From positions 1 to 25,537 of IMG/VR virus record IMGVR_UViG_3300031787_000751: 25,537 nt of DNA. The stretch is one strand, 5' to 3'. The position numbers and the translations under genes are program-made. Below are positions 1 through 4,015 of this stretch, one piece after another; position 1 is the stretch's first letter; each line of letters opens with the position of its first letter. The notes beneath the pieces were generated by a model. The model was not told where the DNA came from. It made no database searches and worked only from the letters and a program-made list of their open reading frames with translations. Source of the stretch: a virus.

Positions 1-416
1 GCAACGTGATGCTTCAGGAATTGCAGTTTGTCAGCGTAATCAATCGAACCACGGTTGAGCGATAGTCGAGCAAGGTATGCGTCAGCCAGCCTCAACTGGC
101 CAATCGTCGTCTCGACCAGATCGTCCCACATCTTCAGGTTGGATTCTTCCAGATGCTGGAATCGAGCCTCGTCAGCAGCCTTCTGCTTGTCAGTTTTCTG
201 CGGAGGTTCGCCGGGAGTCTTGGACTTCTTCAGTTCGAACAATCCCTGCCATTGGTTGGAGATGGATTGATTGACCACCTCAGCCTGATCGTTACCAAAC
301 TTCGCGAGTTTCAGTGCCATCGCATGTTCGGATGCAGGCTTGATCGGTTTCCGTATCGCCTTCCTGAAGGCTACCCACCGTTCCCATGCTTCCTGATCTA
401 AACCCTGTATATCCAT
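1..416 (-). CDS. Partial gene: phage replication-associated helical protein (5' part)
   Basis: This reading frame starts at an ATG at 416-414 and stays open to the left edge, giving at least 138 residues with no stop. It is preceded by an AGGA Shine-Dalgarno about 8 nt upstream. The N-terminus (MDIQGLDQEAWERWVAFRKA) is followed by a basic stretch with IRKPIKPAS, then an FGNDQAEVV...WQGLFELKK segment and a charged linker rich in K, Q and E. Short helical regions of the WxxWVxxRKxIRKPIKPAS...GLFELK type recur in phage proteins encoded next to replication initiators and helicases, so a role in replication is likely but inferred. It is read in the same direction as the regulator at 796-1023, the arrangement of cro followed by replication genes in lambdoid phages. 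The real C-terminus and any further domains lie outside the window. The coding call is strong and the function tentative. Confidence 0.75.
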   Translation of the reverse strand, partial: MDIQGLDQEAWERWVAFRKAIRKPIKPASEHAMALKLAKFGNDQAEVVNQSISNQWQGLFELKKSKTPGEPPQKTDKQKAADEARFQHLEESNLKMWDDLVETTIGQLRLADAYLARLSLNRGSIDYADKLQFLKHHV

Positions 417-438
417 CGTGTATATCCTGTATTTGATT

Positions 439-514
439 GTTATGACTGTTGGTGAATTCTGCGTGGTAAGGACGGAATACGCCTATGTCCTCATCACGCA
501 GTTATGACTGTCGG
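439..514. repeat. 14-bp direct repeat overlapping a 15-bp hairpin
   Basis: GTTATGACTGTTGG at 439-452 recurs as GTTATGACTGTCGG at 501-514 (13 of 14 identical). Between and partly overlapping them lies an inverted repeat: CTGCGTGGTAAGGAC (459-473) pairs with GTCCTCATCACGCAG (487-501) with one G-U pair and one A-C mismatch around a 13-nt loop. The second direct repeat begins on the last base of the hairpin. This could be an origin iteron/hairpin, a regulator site or an RNA structure upstream of the replication-like gene. Confidence 0.6.
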
Positions 515-621
515 AGCCATCCTGCCGTCGACAACTTTTCACAGGTTTCCCTGCTGTGGTTCGCGCTTCTCGACGATGTGCTGCGCGTTCAGAGGCCCAC
601 TACCCCGGTCTGAATCTGAGT

Positions 622-654
622 CTGTTCTGCGCGTAGTTTCCCCGACCAGAACAG
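622..654. repeat. Perfect 8-bp inverted repeat
   Basis: CTGTTCTG at 622-629 is the exact reverse complement of CAGAACAG at 647-654, with a 17-nt loop. It lies between the direct-repeat region and the TTGACA promoter. It could be a protein-binding dyad or an RNA hairpin; nothing further can be said from sequence alone. Confidence 0.4.
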
Positions 655-670
655 CCGAGGGAGGGAGTGT

Positions 671-699
671 TTGACAGTAGTAGTACACTAGACTACCCT
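671..699 (+). promoter_or_regulatory. Sigma70-like promoter for candidate small RNA
   Basis: A perfect -35 hexamer TTGACA (671-676) is followed after 17 nt by TACCCT (694-699), which matches three of six -10 positions. The predicted start is near 706, immediately before the first of three stem-loops. The weak -10 keeps confidence moderate. Confidence 0.45.
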
Positions 700-705
700 A
701 TCTCC

Positions 706-778
706 ACTCACCTACCCTGTGAGCAAAATAGATCGACCCACTCGATCCGTCAAGCCCCCGAGAGGGGGTTTGTCGTTT
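706..778 (+). ncRNA. Candidate small RNA of about 70 nt (OOP-like position)
   Basis: Downstream of the TTGACA promoter lie three stem-loops: CTCAC (707-711) with GTGAG (719-723); GATCG (731-735) with CGATC (743-747); and the terminator stem 751-759 with 764-772. There is no ORF. The RNA would be read opposite to the regulator gene and to the replication-like gene and would end about 20 nt before the 3' end of the regulator gene. Lambda OOP RNA occupies the equivalent place beside cII/O. Its existence is inferred from promoter plus structure plus terminator. Confidence 0.4.
751..778 (+). terminator. Intrinsic terminator, best oriented on plus strand
   Basis: CAAGCCCCC (751-759), loop GAGA, then GGGGGTTTG (764-772) make a 9-bp stem with one G-U pair, followed by TCGTTT. 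The U-rich side is on the plus strand. On the minus strand the stem is followed by ACGGATCG, so it should act poorly on transcripts coming from the regulator gene. Confidence 0.65.
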
Positions 779-795
779 AAGCCCTCCAGAGTCCA

Positions 796-1023
796 TTACA
801 GCCGCTTACTACGCAGGGGCTGCTCTTGCATCAACTTGCGTATATGCCGAACGCTGTAGCCTGCTGGAAGTTTTACGAAGCCTAGTTGCAGCCGCATCAC
901 CTGAGCAGGCGGCACCACACCTTGGCGAACCCATCGCGAGACAGCCGGAGCCGAAACCCCGAACGCATCCGCGACATCCTTTTTGCGGCCGTTGAAGACC
1001 GAGAGAATGATGTTGATATCCAT
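796..1023 (-). CDS. Cro/YdaS-like helix-turn-helix transcription regulator
   Basis: This is a 75-aa DNA-binding protein, the usual size of phage Cro and YdaS-type regulators. Residues about 12-33 form a helix-turn-helix (GRKKDVADAFGVSAPAVSRW). The tail is basic (QEQPLRSKRL). It is divergent from the early operon and codirectional with the replication-like gene at the left edge, the position of cro in lambdoid phages. No cI-like partner lies between it and the early operon, and only 153 bp separate the two start codons. Its promoter (TTGCCT...TAAGAT) carries an operator-like dyad over the -10 box, suggesting autoregulation. No clear Shine-Dalgarno precedes the ATG and the predicted transcript start lies only 3-4 nt upstream. 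Whether it acts as Cro or as the sole repressor cannot be decided here. Confidence 0.85.
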   Translation of the reverse strand: MDINIILSVFNGRKKDVADAFGVSAPAVSRWVRQGVVPPAQVMRLQLGFVKLPAGYSVRHIRKLMQEQPLRSKRL

Positions 1024-1032
1024 AGCCCGTGC

Positions 1033-1062
1033 ATCTTAACCGCCGTTACGAGAAAAAGGCAA
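1033..1062 (-). promoter_or_regulatory. Promoter of the regulator gene
   Basis: Read on the minus strand, TTGCCT (1062-1057) and TAAGAT (1038-1033) are separated by 18 nt. TAAGAT matches four of six -10 positions and the same hexamer occurs in the promoter at 2008-2035. The predicted start near 1027 leaves a leader of only 3-4 nt before the ATG at 1023. Confidence 0.5.
1036..1049. promoter_or_regulatory. Operator-like dyad, site 1
   Basis: TTAAC-CGCC-GTTAC, a 14-bp dyad with one mismatched pair. It overlaps the -10 box of the regulator promoter. It shares its arms with sites 2 and 3 and its CGCC spacer with site 3. Confidence 0.5.
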
Positions 1063-1110
1063 AGGGAATATGCACGGCAAAATATGTACCTATTTTTTCT
1101 GGGTGGATGG

Positions 1111-1137
1111 TTGCAAGGGCTTAACTTGTGTTAATGT
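1111..1137 (+). promoter_or_regulatory. Early operon promoter (candidate)
   Basis: TTGCAA (1111-1116) lies 15 nt before TAATGT (1132-1137). The spacing is short, and GGTTGC at 1109 would give 17 nt. The -10 region overlaps operator-like site 2. A start near 1144 would leave a leader of about 33 nt before the first early gene. Confidence 0.4.
1121..1134. promoter_or_regulatory. Operator-like dyad, site 2
   Basis: TTAAC-TTGT-GTTAA is a perfect 5-bp inverted repeat with a 4-nt spacer. It lies in the early operon promoter, centred 85 bp (about eight helical turns) from site 1. This is the most symmetric of the three copies. Confidence 0.55.
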
Positions 1138-1176
1138 TCACCCATGCCAGCACGGTGCTGGAACAGGAGAAACAAA

Positions 1177-1485
1177 ATGCAATACGCCAATCACATCGGT
1201 TACAGCGACGTCAACCCGTTCGAGATCATCCGCAAGATTAGCGACAAGACCATCGAGATCCGCGCCATGAATGCCGAGCGCGATCCGAACTGGAAGCCTG
1301 ACTTTGTCGCTGGCGGGTTCTGCGGCACGGTTGTCAATCAGCGTGACCAGCGCTGGATTATCTCCAGCAGCGCGGATGCCCCGGTTGTTCGCATTCGCCT
1401 TGGCAAACAGGGCTGGAAGGATGCCAACGGTCGCCGCTTCCAACTCTCTGATGAGCCGGTCAAGTTTTACGACTACAACTTCTAA
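1177..1485 (+). CDS. Conserved small phage/plasmid protein, unknown function
   Basis: First gene of the early operon, 102 aa. The ATG at 1177 is chosen over an upstream in-frame ATG at 1144 because AGGAGA lies 6 nt before it. The protein starts MQYANHIGYSDVNPFEIIRK and ends PVKFYDYNF. The middle contains WKPDFVAGGFCGTVVNQ and a basic RIRLGKQGWKDANGRRFQL segment. Proteins with this layout (HIGYxDVNPxE...IEIRAM...WKPxF...GGF...FYDxNF) occur as small accessory proteins in phages and plasmids, with no function known to me. It looks soluble, mixed alpha/beta, without a signal peptide or membrane segment. As the first early product it may act on the host, but that is only inference from position. 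Confidence 0.85.
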   Translation: MQYANHIGYSDVNPFEIIRKISDKTIEIRAMNAERDPNWKPDFVAGGFCGTVVNQRDQRWIISSSADAPVVRIRLGKQGWKDANGRRFQLSDEPVKFYDYNF

Positions 1486-1493
1486 TCACTAAC

Positions 1494-1530
1494 GGGCGGG
1501 GACTTCAAACCCGCCCCTCTCACAGGAGAC
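1494..1530 (+). promoter_or_regulatory. GC hairpin plus Shine-Dalgarno block (copy A)
   Basis: GGGCGGG (1494-1500) pairs perfectly with CCCGCCC (1510-1516). The block CCGCCCCTCTCACAGGAGA (1511-1529) follows, placing the AGGAG just before the ATG at 1536. Near-identical blocks occur at 1738-1757 and, on the minus strand, at 21498-21517. The hairpin has no U-tract, so a role in mRNA stability or translation control fits better than termination. Confidence 0.5.
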
Positions 1531-1535
1531 ATCAC

Positions 1536-1736
1536 ATGAGCCGTTACACCTACGTCGAACACCCCGCCCACGAAGTCTTGCAGCCGGTCACGTTTGACTC
1601 GGCCCCGCGCATCACCCAGCAGCAGCGCGTCGATGTCTACGAGGGCGACACGCTGGTTCGCGCCTTCATCCACAACGCATGGCATGACTGCAATGGTCGG
1701 CTGGTGCGCTACACCACAGACGAGGTGGCGGCATAA
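1536..1736 (+). CDS. Small early protein, unknown function
   Basis: A 66-aa ORF with a strong AGGAG 7-8 nt before its ATG. The sequence (MSRYTYVEHPAHEVL...) is acidic to neutral with several aromatic residues and no Cys motif, signal peptide or membrane segment. The pattern of alternating hydrophobic residues (RVDVYEGDTLVRAFIHNAWH) suggests a small beta-rich fold. It is not recognised as any named family. Its place between two other small ORFs with the same upstream SD block suggests co-regulated accessory genes. Confidence 0.75.
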   Translation: MSRYTYVEHPAHEVLQPVTFDSAPRITQQQRVDVYEGDTLVRAFIHNAWHDCNGRLVRYTTDEVAA

Positions 1737-1737
1737 G

Positions 1738-1757
1738 CCGCCCCTCTCCACAGGAGA
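1738..1757 (+). promoter_or_regulatory. Shine-Dalgarno block, copy B
   Basis: CCGCCCCTCTCCACAGGAGA matches copy A at 1511-1529 except for one inserted C, immediately upstream of the ATG at 1763. Here there is no GGGCGGG partner arm, so only the 3' half of the element is present. Confidence 0.45.
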
Positions 1758-1762
1758 TTGAT

Positions 1763-2011
1763 ATGAACAGCCTTATCCGCATCCCTTGGAAGTTTTACAT
1801 GGATCATTACGAGCGCGGCTTGCCAACCCCAGAAGAGGTTCGTACCACTAAGTCGCACGTTTACATCAGCACTGACGATCCGCACCTTAATTCCTTGTGG
1901 TCAGACGCTGAGTTTTATGCCCACAAGTTCGGGCCAGATCTTTGCCCATCTATCAAGGCCAGTGCCAAGGCCACGCTTGCAGCCATTGAAAAGTCTTCAC
2001 AAATTGCTTGA
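1763..2011 (+). CDS. Small early protein, unknown function
   Basis: An 82-aa ORF with AGGAG about 7 nt before its ATG. It contains RIPWKFYMDHYERGLPTPEE near the N-terminus, an acidic ISTDDPHLNSLWSDAEFYAHKFG segment, and a C-terminal helix (ASAKATLAAIEKS). The DDPHLNSLWSDAEFYA stretch reads as an amphipathic helix. The protein is not recognised as a known family. Its stop codon (2009-2011) overlaps the -35 box of the next promoter, so this gene may be separable from the genes downstream in timing or amount. Confidence 0.75.
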   Translation: MNSLIRIPWKFYMDHYERGLPTPEEVRTTKSHVYISTDDPHLNSLWSDAEFYAHKFGPDLCPSIKASAKATLAAIEKSSQIA

Positions 2012-2035
2012 CTCTTAATTCACCGCCGTTAAGAT
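2008..2035 (+). promoter_or_regulatory. Internal early promoter with operator-like site 3
   Basis: TTGACT (2008-2013) and TAAGAT (2030-2035) are separated by 16 nt, the best sigma70-type match in the window. A dyad TTCAC-CGCC-GTTAA (2019-2032) overlaps the -10 box exactly as site 1 does for the regulator promoter, so the same regulator probably controls it. It would drive the recombination genes downstream. Confidence 0.6.
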
Positions 2036-2062
2036 AGACACATAACGAAACAGGAGTACGAC

Positions 2063-2254
2063 ATGAACGACTTCGTATGCCGCGAGTGCAAAGTAGAAGA
2101 GCCAGTCTGCGACGATTACTGCGTCGAGTGCGAGATCAAGTTCTTCCGCGCTAACCCCGACGAGCAGATGGATCTCATCCTGCAAGTCGAGAGCGACCCG
2201 GATTCGTTCGCCGCTTGGATTCCCGTTGTCAAGGCTTTGCAGGAGGCTGCATGA
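2063..2254 (+). CDS. Small zinc-ribbon-like protein
   Basis: A 63-aa protein with AGGAG before the ATG. Two CxxC knuckles are visible, C6-C9 and C20-C23, with an extra C16, in MNDFVCRECKVEEPVCDDYC followed by VEC. This spacing fits a small zinc-binding ribbon. The second half is acidic and helical (DEQMDLILQVESDPDSFAAW). It may bind nucleic acid or a host protein, but no specific function is recognised. It is the first gene after the promoter at 2008-2035, and its stop overlaps the next start (ATGA). Confidence 0.8.
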   Translation: MNDFVCRECKVEEPVCDDYCVECEIKFFRANPDEQMDLILQVESDPDSFAAWIPVVKALQEAA

Positions 2255-2427
2255 ACAGCCCCGTGTATCACGCCGAACTGGATCGAATCACCAAGTCGCT
2301 CACGGAGTTGATCGACAACAAGTCACTCGACCCGCTCGTTGTGCAGGCAATCAACTACGCATACGTGCTTGGCAAGAACGACGGTTACGTCGCAGGCGTC
2401 AAGGCAGTTACGGAGGATCAGCGATGA
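2251..2427 (+). CDS. Small early protein, unknown function
   Basis: A 58-aa ORF. The ATG at 2251, overlapping the previous stop as ATGA, is preferred to the upstream in-frame ATG at 2215 because AGGAGG lies 5-6 nt before it. The sequence is predicted mostly helical (MNSPVYHAELDRITKSLTEL at the N-terminus) with a central AINYAYVLGKNDGYVAGVKA segment. Phage proteins with a short helix followed by AYxxGxxDGxxxG are common but uncharacterised. Translation is probably coupled to the zinc-ribbon gene upstream. Confidence 0.75.
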   Translation: MNSPVYHAELDRITKSLTELIDNKSLDPLVVQAINYAYVLGKNDGYVAGVKAVTEDQR

Positions 2428-2546
2428 AATCACCTTGGCCACAGTTTATCGGGATCGCCCTTTTGTTTTTGCTAGCCGCTGCGCTCGACCCGTGTGGTGA
2501 CGGTGGTTGCACTCAGGCTGAGGAGGTAGCCAGCCATGCGCGATGA
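2424..2546 (+). CDS. Tiny membrane or exported protein
   Basis: A 40-aa ORF whose ATG overlaps the previous stop (ATGA), with GGAGG upstream. The N-terminus MKSPWPQFIGIALLFLLAAA is one hydrophobic segment after a short positive start, followed by a polar tail with two Cys (DPCGDGGC). It could be a single-pass inner-membrane peptide or a secreted one; a canonical lipobox is not clear. Phage-encoded membrane peptides of this size often act on the host envelope or superinfection, but that is only a possibility. Confidence 0.6.
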   Translation: MKSPWPQFIGIALLFLLAAALDPCGDGGCTQAEEVASHAR

Positions 2547-2709
2547 AATGCCGTGGGGTAACGACGACCAGTCGTGGTGGCAACAGATGGACGAAGAACT
2601 ACAGCAACAGGAGGAGGCGGAGCGCATCGCGAAGTGTGATGCGGCTCTGGCCGAACTCCGAGCGATCATCGAAGACGAACTAATGAAAATCTACAGGAGC
2701 ATGAACTGA
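2536..2709 (+). CDS. Small acidic helical protein
   Basis: A 57-aa ORF starting inside the end of the preceding gene (11-nt overlap) with AGGAGG about 9 nt before the ATG. It is rich in E, D and Q (MRDEMPWGNDDQSWWQQMDE at the start), then a charged helix with heptad-like spacing through ERIAKC and ALAELRAIIEDELMK, so a short coiled coil is likely. Its TGA shares its last base with the ATG of the DUF1071 gene at 2709, implying coupled translation. No family is recognised. Confidence 0.65.
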   Translation: MRDEMPWGNDDQSWWQQMDEELQQQEEAERIAKCDAALAELRAIIEDELMKIYRSMN

Positions 2710-3338
2710 TGTCTGATCTTTTGCGAATCAATGTGAACGACCATCTCGAAAAGAAGAATGGTCTTTCGTACTTGTCGTGGGCGTGGGCGTGGGCTGAGGT
2801 ATTGAAACTTGATCCGAGCGCGACATGGGAGGCGGTCGAGTACAACGGCATGCCAGCCTGTTTCCTGCCCGACCAGAGTGCGATGGTGAAAGTACGAGTG
2901 ACGATCAAAGATCACTCGAAGACCTGCGTGTTGCCGGTAATGAATCACCGCAACCAAGCGATCAAGAACCCAGACGCATTCGCGATCAACACCGCTATCG
3001 TCCGATGCCTCGTGAAGTGCATCGCGTTGTTCGGTCTCGGCTTGTACGTGTATTCAGGTGAAGACAGCCCGGAGGGTAATGTGGAAGGAATAACGGTAGA
3101 TCCGAGAGGCGATCTCGGACAGGGAGTTGACGAAGCAAAGCGCGACCAGTTCGTCGCCAAGTTCCGCACGGCATTCGATCTCGATGCGGAAGAGCCTGTC
3201 ATCGCGCAGGCCGTGTTGGAGGTACACCGAGAGATCAACAGCGACCACGATCTGTACATCGCCGTTGCGGACGCGATGCTGCCGAAGGAGCGCAGCGCAA
3301 TTAAGGCTTATCTGAAGATGGCAAAGGAGCAGAAGTAA
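2709..3338 (+). CDS. Single-strand annealing protein, DUF1071 family (Rad52-like)
   Basis: This 209-aa protein has the family signature near its N-terminus: NVNDHLEKKNGLSYLSWAWA followed by WAEV, then a beta-rich core with CFLPDQSAMVKVRVTIKDHS and PVMNHRNQAI, then AFAINTAIVRCLVKCIALFG and LGLYVYSGED. DUF1071 proteins belong to the phage single-strand annealing proteins with a Rad52-like fold. They coat ssDNA and pair complementary strands during phage recombination and replication. The C-terminal part (from about residue 125) is a more variable helical tail. The gene starts on the last base of the previous stop and its own stop TAA overlaps the ATG of the next gene, a possible ssDNA-binding protein, which fits a recombination pair. 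No exonuclease gene is visible beside it. Confidence 0.85.
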   Translation: MSDLLRINVNDHLEKKNGLSYLSWAWAWAEVLKLDPSATWEAVEYNGMPACFLPDQSAMVKVRVTIKDHSKTCVLPVMNHRNQAIKNPDAFAINTAIVRCLVKCIALFGLGLYVYSGEDSPEGNVEGITVDPRGDLGQGVDEAKRDQFVAKFRTAFDLDAEEPVIAQAVLEVHREINSDHDLYIAVADAMLPKERSAIKAYLKMAKEQK

Positions 3339-3592
3339 TGCAGTACGACAACAACAACCGTGGGGCTTTATTCAAAAACGACAAGCAGGGGAATGAGAAA
3401 CGCCCCGACTACAAGGGCGACCTAAATGTCGAGGGCGTCGAGTACCGAGTTTCGGCGTGGATCAAGAAGTCGAAGGCAGGGATGAACTTTATGAGCCTGT
3501 CGATTGAGCAGAAGGACGGGCAGAAGTCGAAGTCGCCGCCGGTACAAGTGCCGGTCCAAGACTTTGTCGACGACGAACTGCCGCCGTTCTGA
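3338..3592 (+). CDS. DUF736-like small protein with SSB-type acidic tip
   Basis: An 84-aa protein beginning MQYDNNNRGALFKNDKQGNE, then PDYKGDLNVEGVEYRVSAWI and KKSKAGMNFMSLSIEQK. The pattern NRGALFKNDK..PDYxG.....G.EY..SaWiKkSkaGmnFmSL is a phage/plasmid family resembling DUF736. The C-terminus is DFVDDELPPF, an acidic stretch ending in a hydrophobic Pro-Phe, as in bacterial SSB tails (DDDIPF) and similar to T7 gp2.5 in logic. With its position directly after the annealing protein this suggests a small ssDNA-binding or replisome-contacting protein. That function is inference; the family match is by eye. Translation is coupled to the preceding gene by TAATG. Confidence 0.75.
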   Translation: MQYDNNNRGALFKNDKQGNEKRPDYKGDLNVEGVEYRVSAWIKKSKAGMNFMSLSIEQKDGQKSKSPPVQVPVQDFVDDELPPF

Positions 3593-3610
3593 GTAAGGAA
3601 TTTTCCTTAC
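3593..3610 (+). promoter_or_regulatory. Hairpin sequestering the ninB ribosome binding site
   Basis: The entire intergenic gap is GTAAGGAA-TT-TTCCTTAC, an 8-bp perfect inverted repeat that contains the only Shine-Dalgarno-like sequence (AAGGA) for the next gene. Folding in mRNA would hide it. The loop could shrink to a 7-bp stem with four unpaired T. It may be a translational switch, or a DNA dyad. Confidence 0.55.
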
Positions 3611-4015
3611 ATGCAACGAATATTTCCTAAGGGAACTCAACCAGACCAGATCGCTTCGGCGGTCTCGGTCTTGGTTCGGGAACTCGACCCGACAATCAGT
3701 TGGAAGGTGGTCATCGAGGCGTTCAAGCCTAAGCGCACAGACGCCCAAAATCGGTTCCTCTTTGGGGTGGTATATCCCAGCATCCTAGAGGGCGGCGGAG
3801 AGGCTCTCCGTGGCTGGAATGCGATGGACCTGCATACCTTCTTCCTCGGCGAACACTTCGGATGGGAGGTCGTCGAGGGTTTTGGCAAGAAGCGCCACAA
3901 GCCTCTGCGTCGGTCGAGCAAACTGACCAAACAAGAATTCAGCGACTATCTCGCATTCATCGAGGCTCGGTGTGCGGAGATGGGCATACACATACCGGAA
4001 CCCAGTTATGCGTAG
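3611..4015 (+). CDS. ninB: NinB-family recombination protein
   Basis: A 134-aa protein close to the length of lambda NinB (146 aa). The family pattern is visible: a central KRTDAQNRFLFGVVYPSI, WNAMDLHTFFLGEHFGWE, then SSKLTKQEFSDYLAFIEARC and MGIHIPEP at the end. NinB (Orf) binds ssDNA and helps exchange or replace SSB during phage recombination, bypassing host RecFOR. It follows the annealing protein and the SSB-like gene, so these three probably act together. The ATG at 3611 follows the hairpin described at 3593-3610. Its 3' end overlaps the next gene by 8 nt. Confidence 0.8.
   Translation: MQRIFPKGTQPDQIASAVSVLVRELDPTISWKVVIEAFKPKRTDAQNRFLFGVVYPSILEGGGEALRGWNAMDLHTFFLGEHFGWEVVEGFGKKRHKPLRRSSKLTKQEFSDYLAFIEARCAEMGIHIPEPSYA

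Larger units (their letters stand above)
417..795. other. Non-coding control region rich in inverted repeats
   Basis: This 379-nt gap between the replication-like gene and the regulator has no convincing ORF on either strand. It contains a 14-bp direct repeat overlapping a 15-bp inverted repeat (439-514), a perfect 8-bp dyad (622-629 with 647-654, 17-nt loop), a TTGACA promoter at 671 and three consecutive stem-loops ending in a terminator (707-772). Such density of dyads between a regulator and a replication gene suggests a replication origin, transcription control, or both. No strong minus-strand promoter for the gene starting at 416 was found by eye. Confidence 0.6.

Noticed and set aside
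535-543. DnaA-box-like CTTTTCACA in the left control region
   Set aside because: It is a single copy with a mismatch to the consensus and no cluster around it, too weak to support an origin.
442-674. Two plus-strand ORFs both starting MTVG (442-507 and 504-674) with an ATGA overlap
   Set aside because: Neither has a Shine-Dalgarno site, the second product is Cys/Arg/Ser-rich and unnatural, and their shared starts come from the 14-bp direct repeat.
2777-2794. (GTGGGC)x3 tandem hexamer
   Set aside because: It encodes the conserved WAWAWA-like segment of the DUF1071 signature, so protein constraint explains it.
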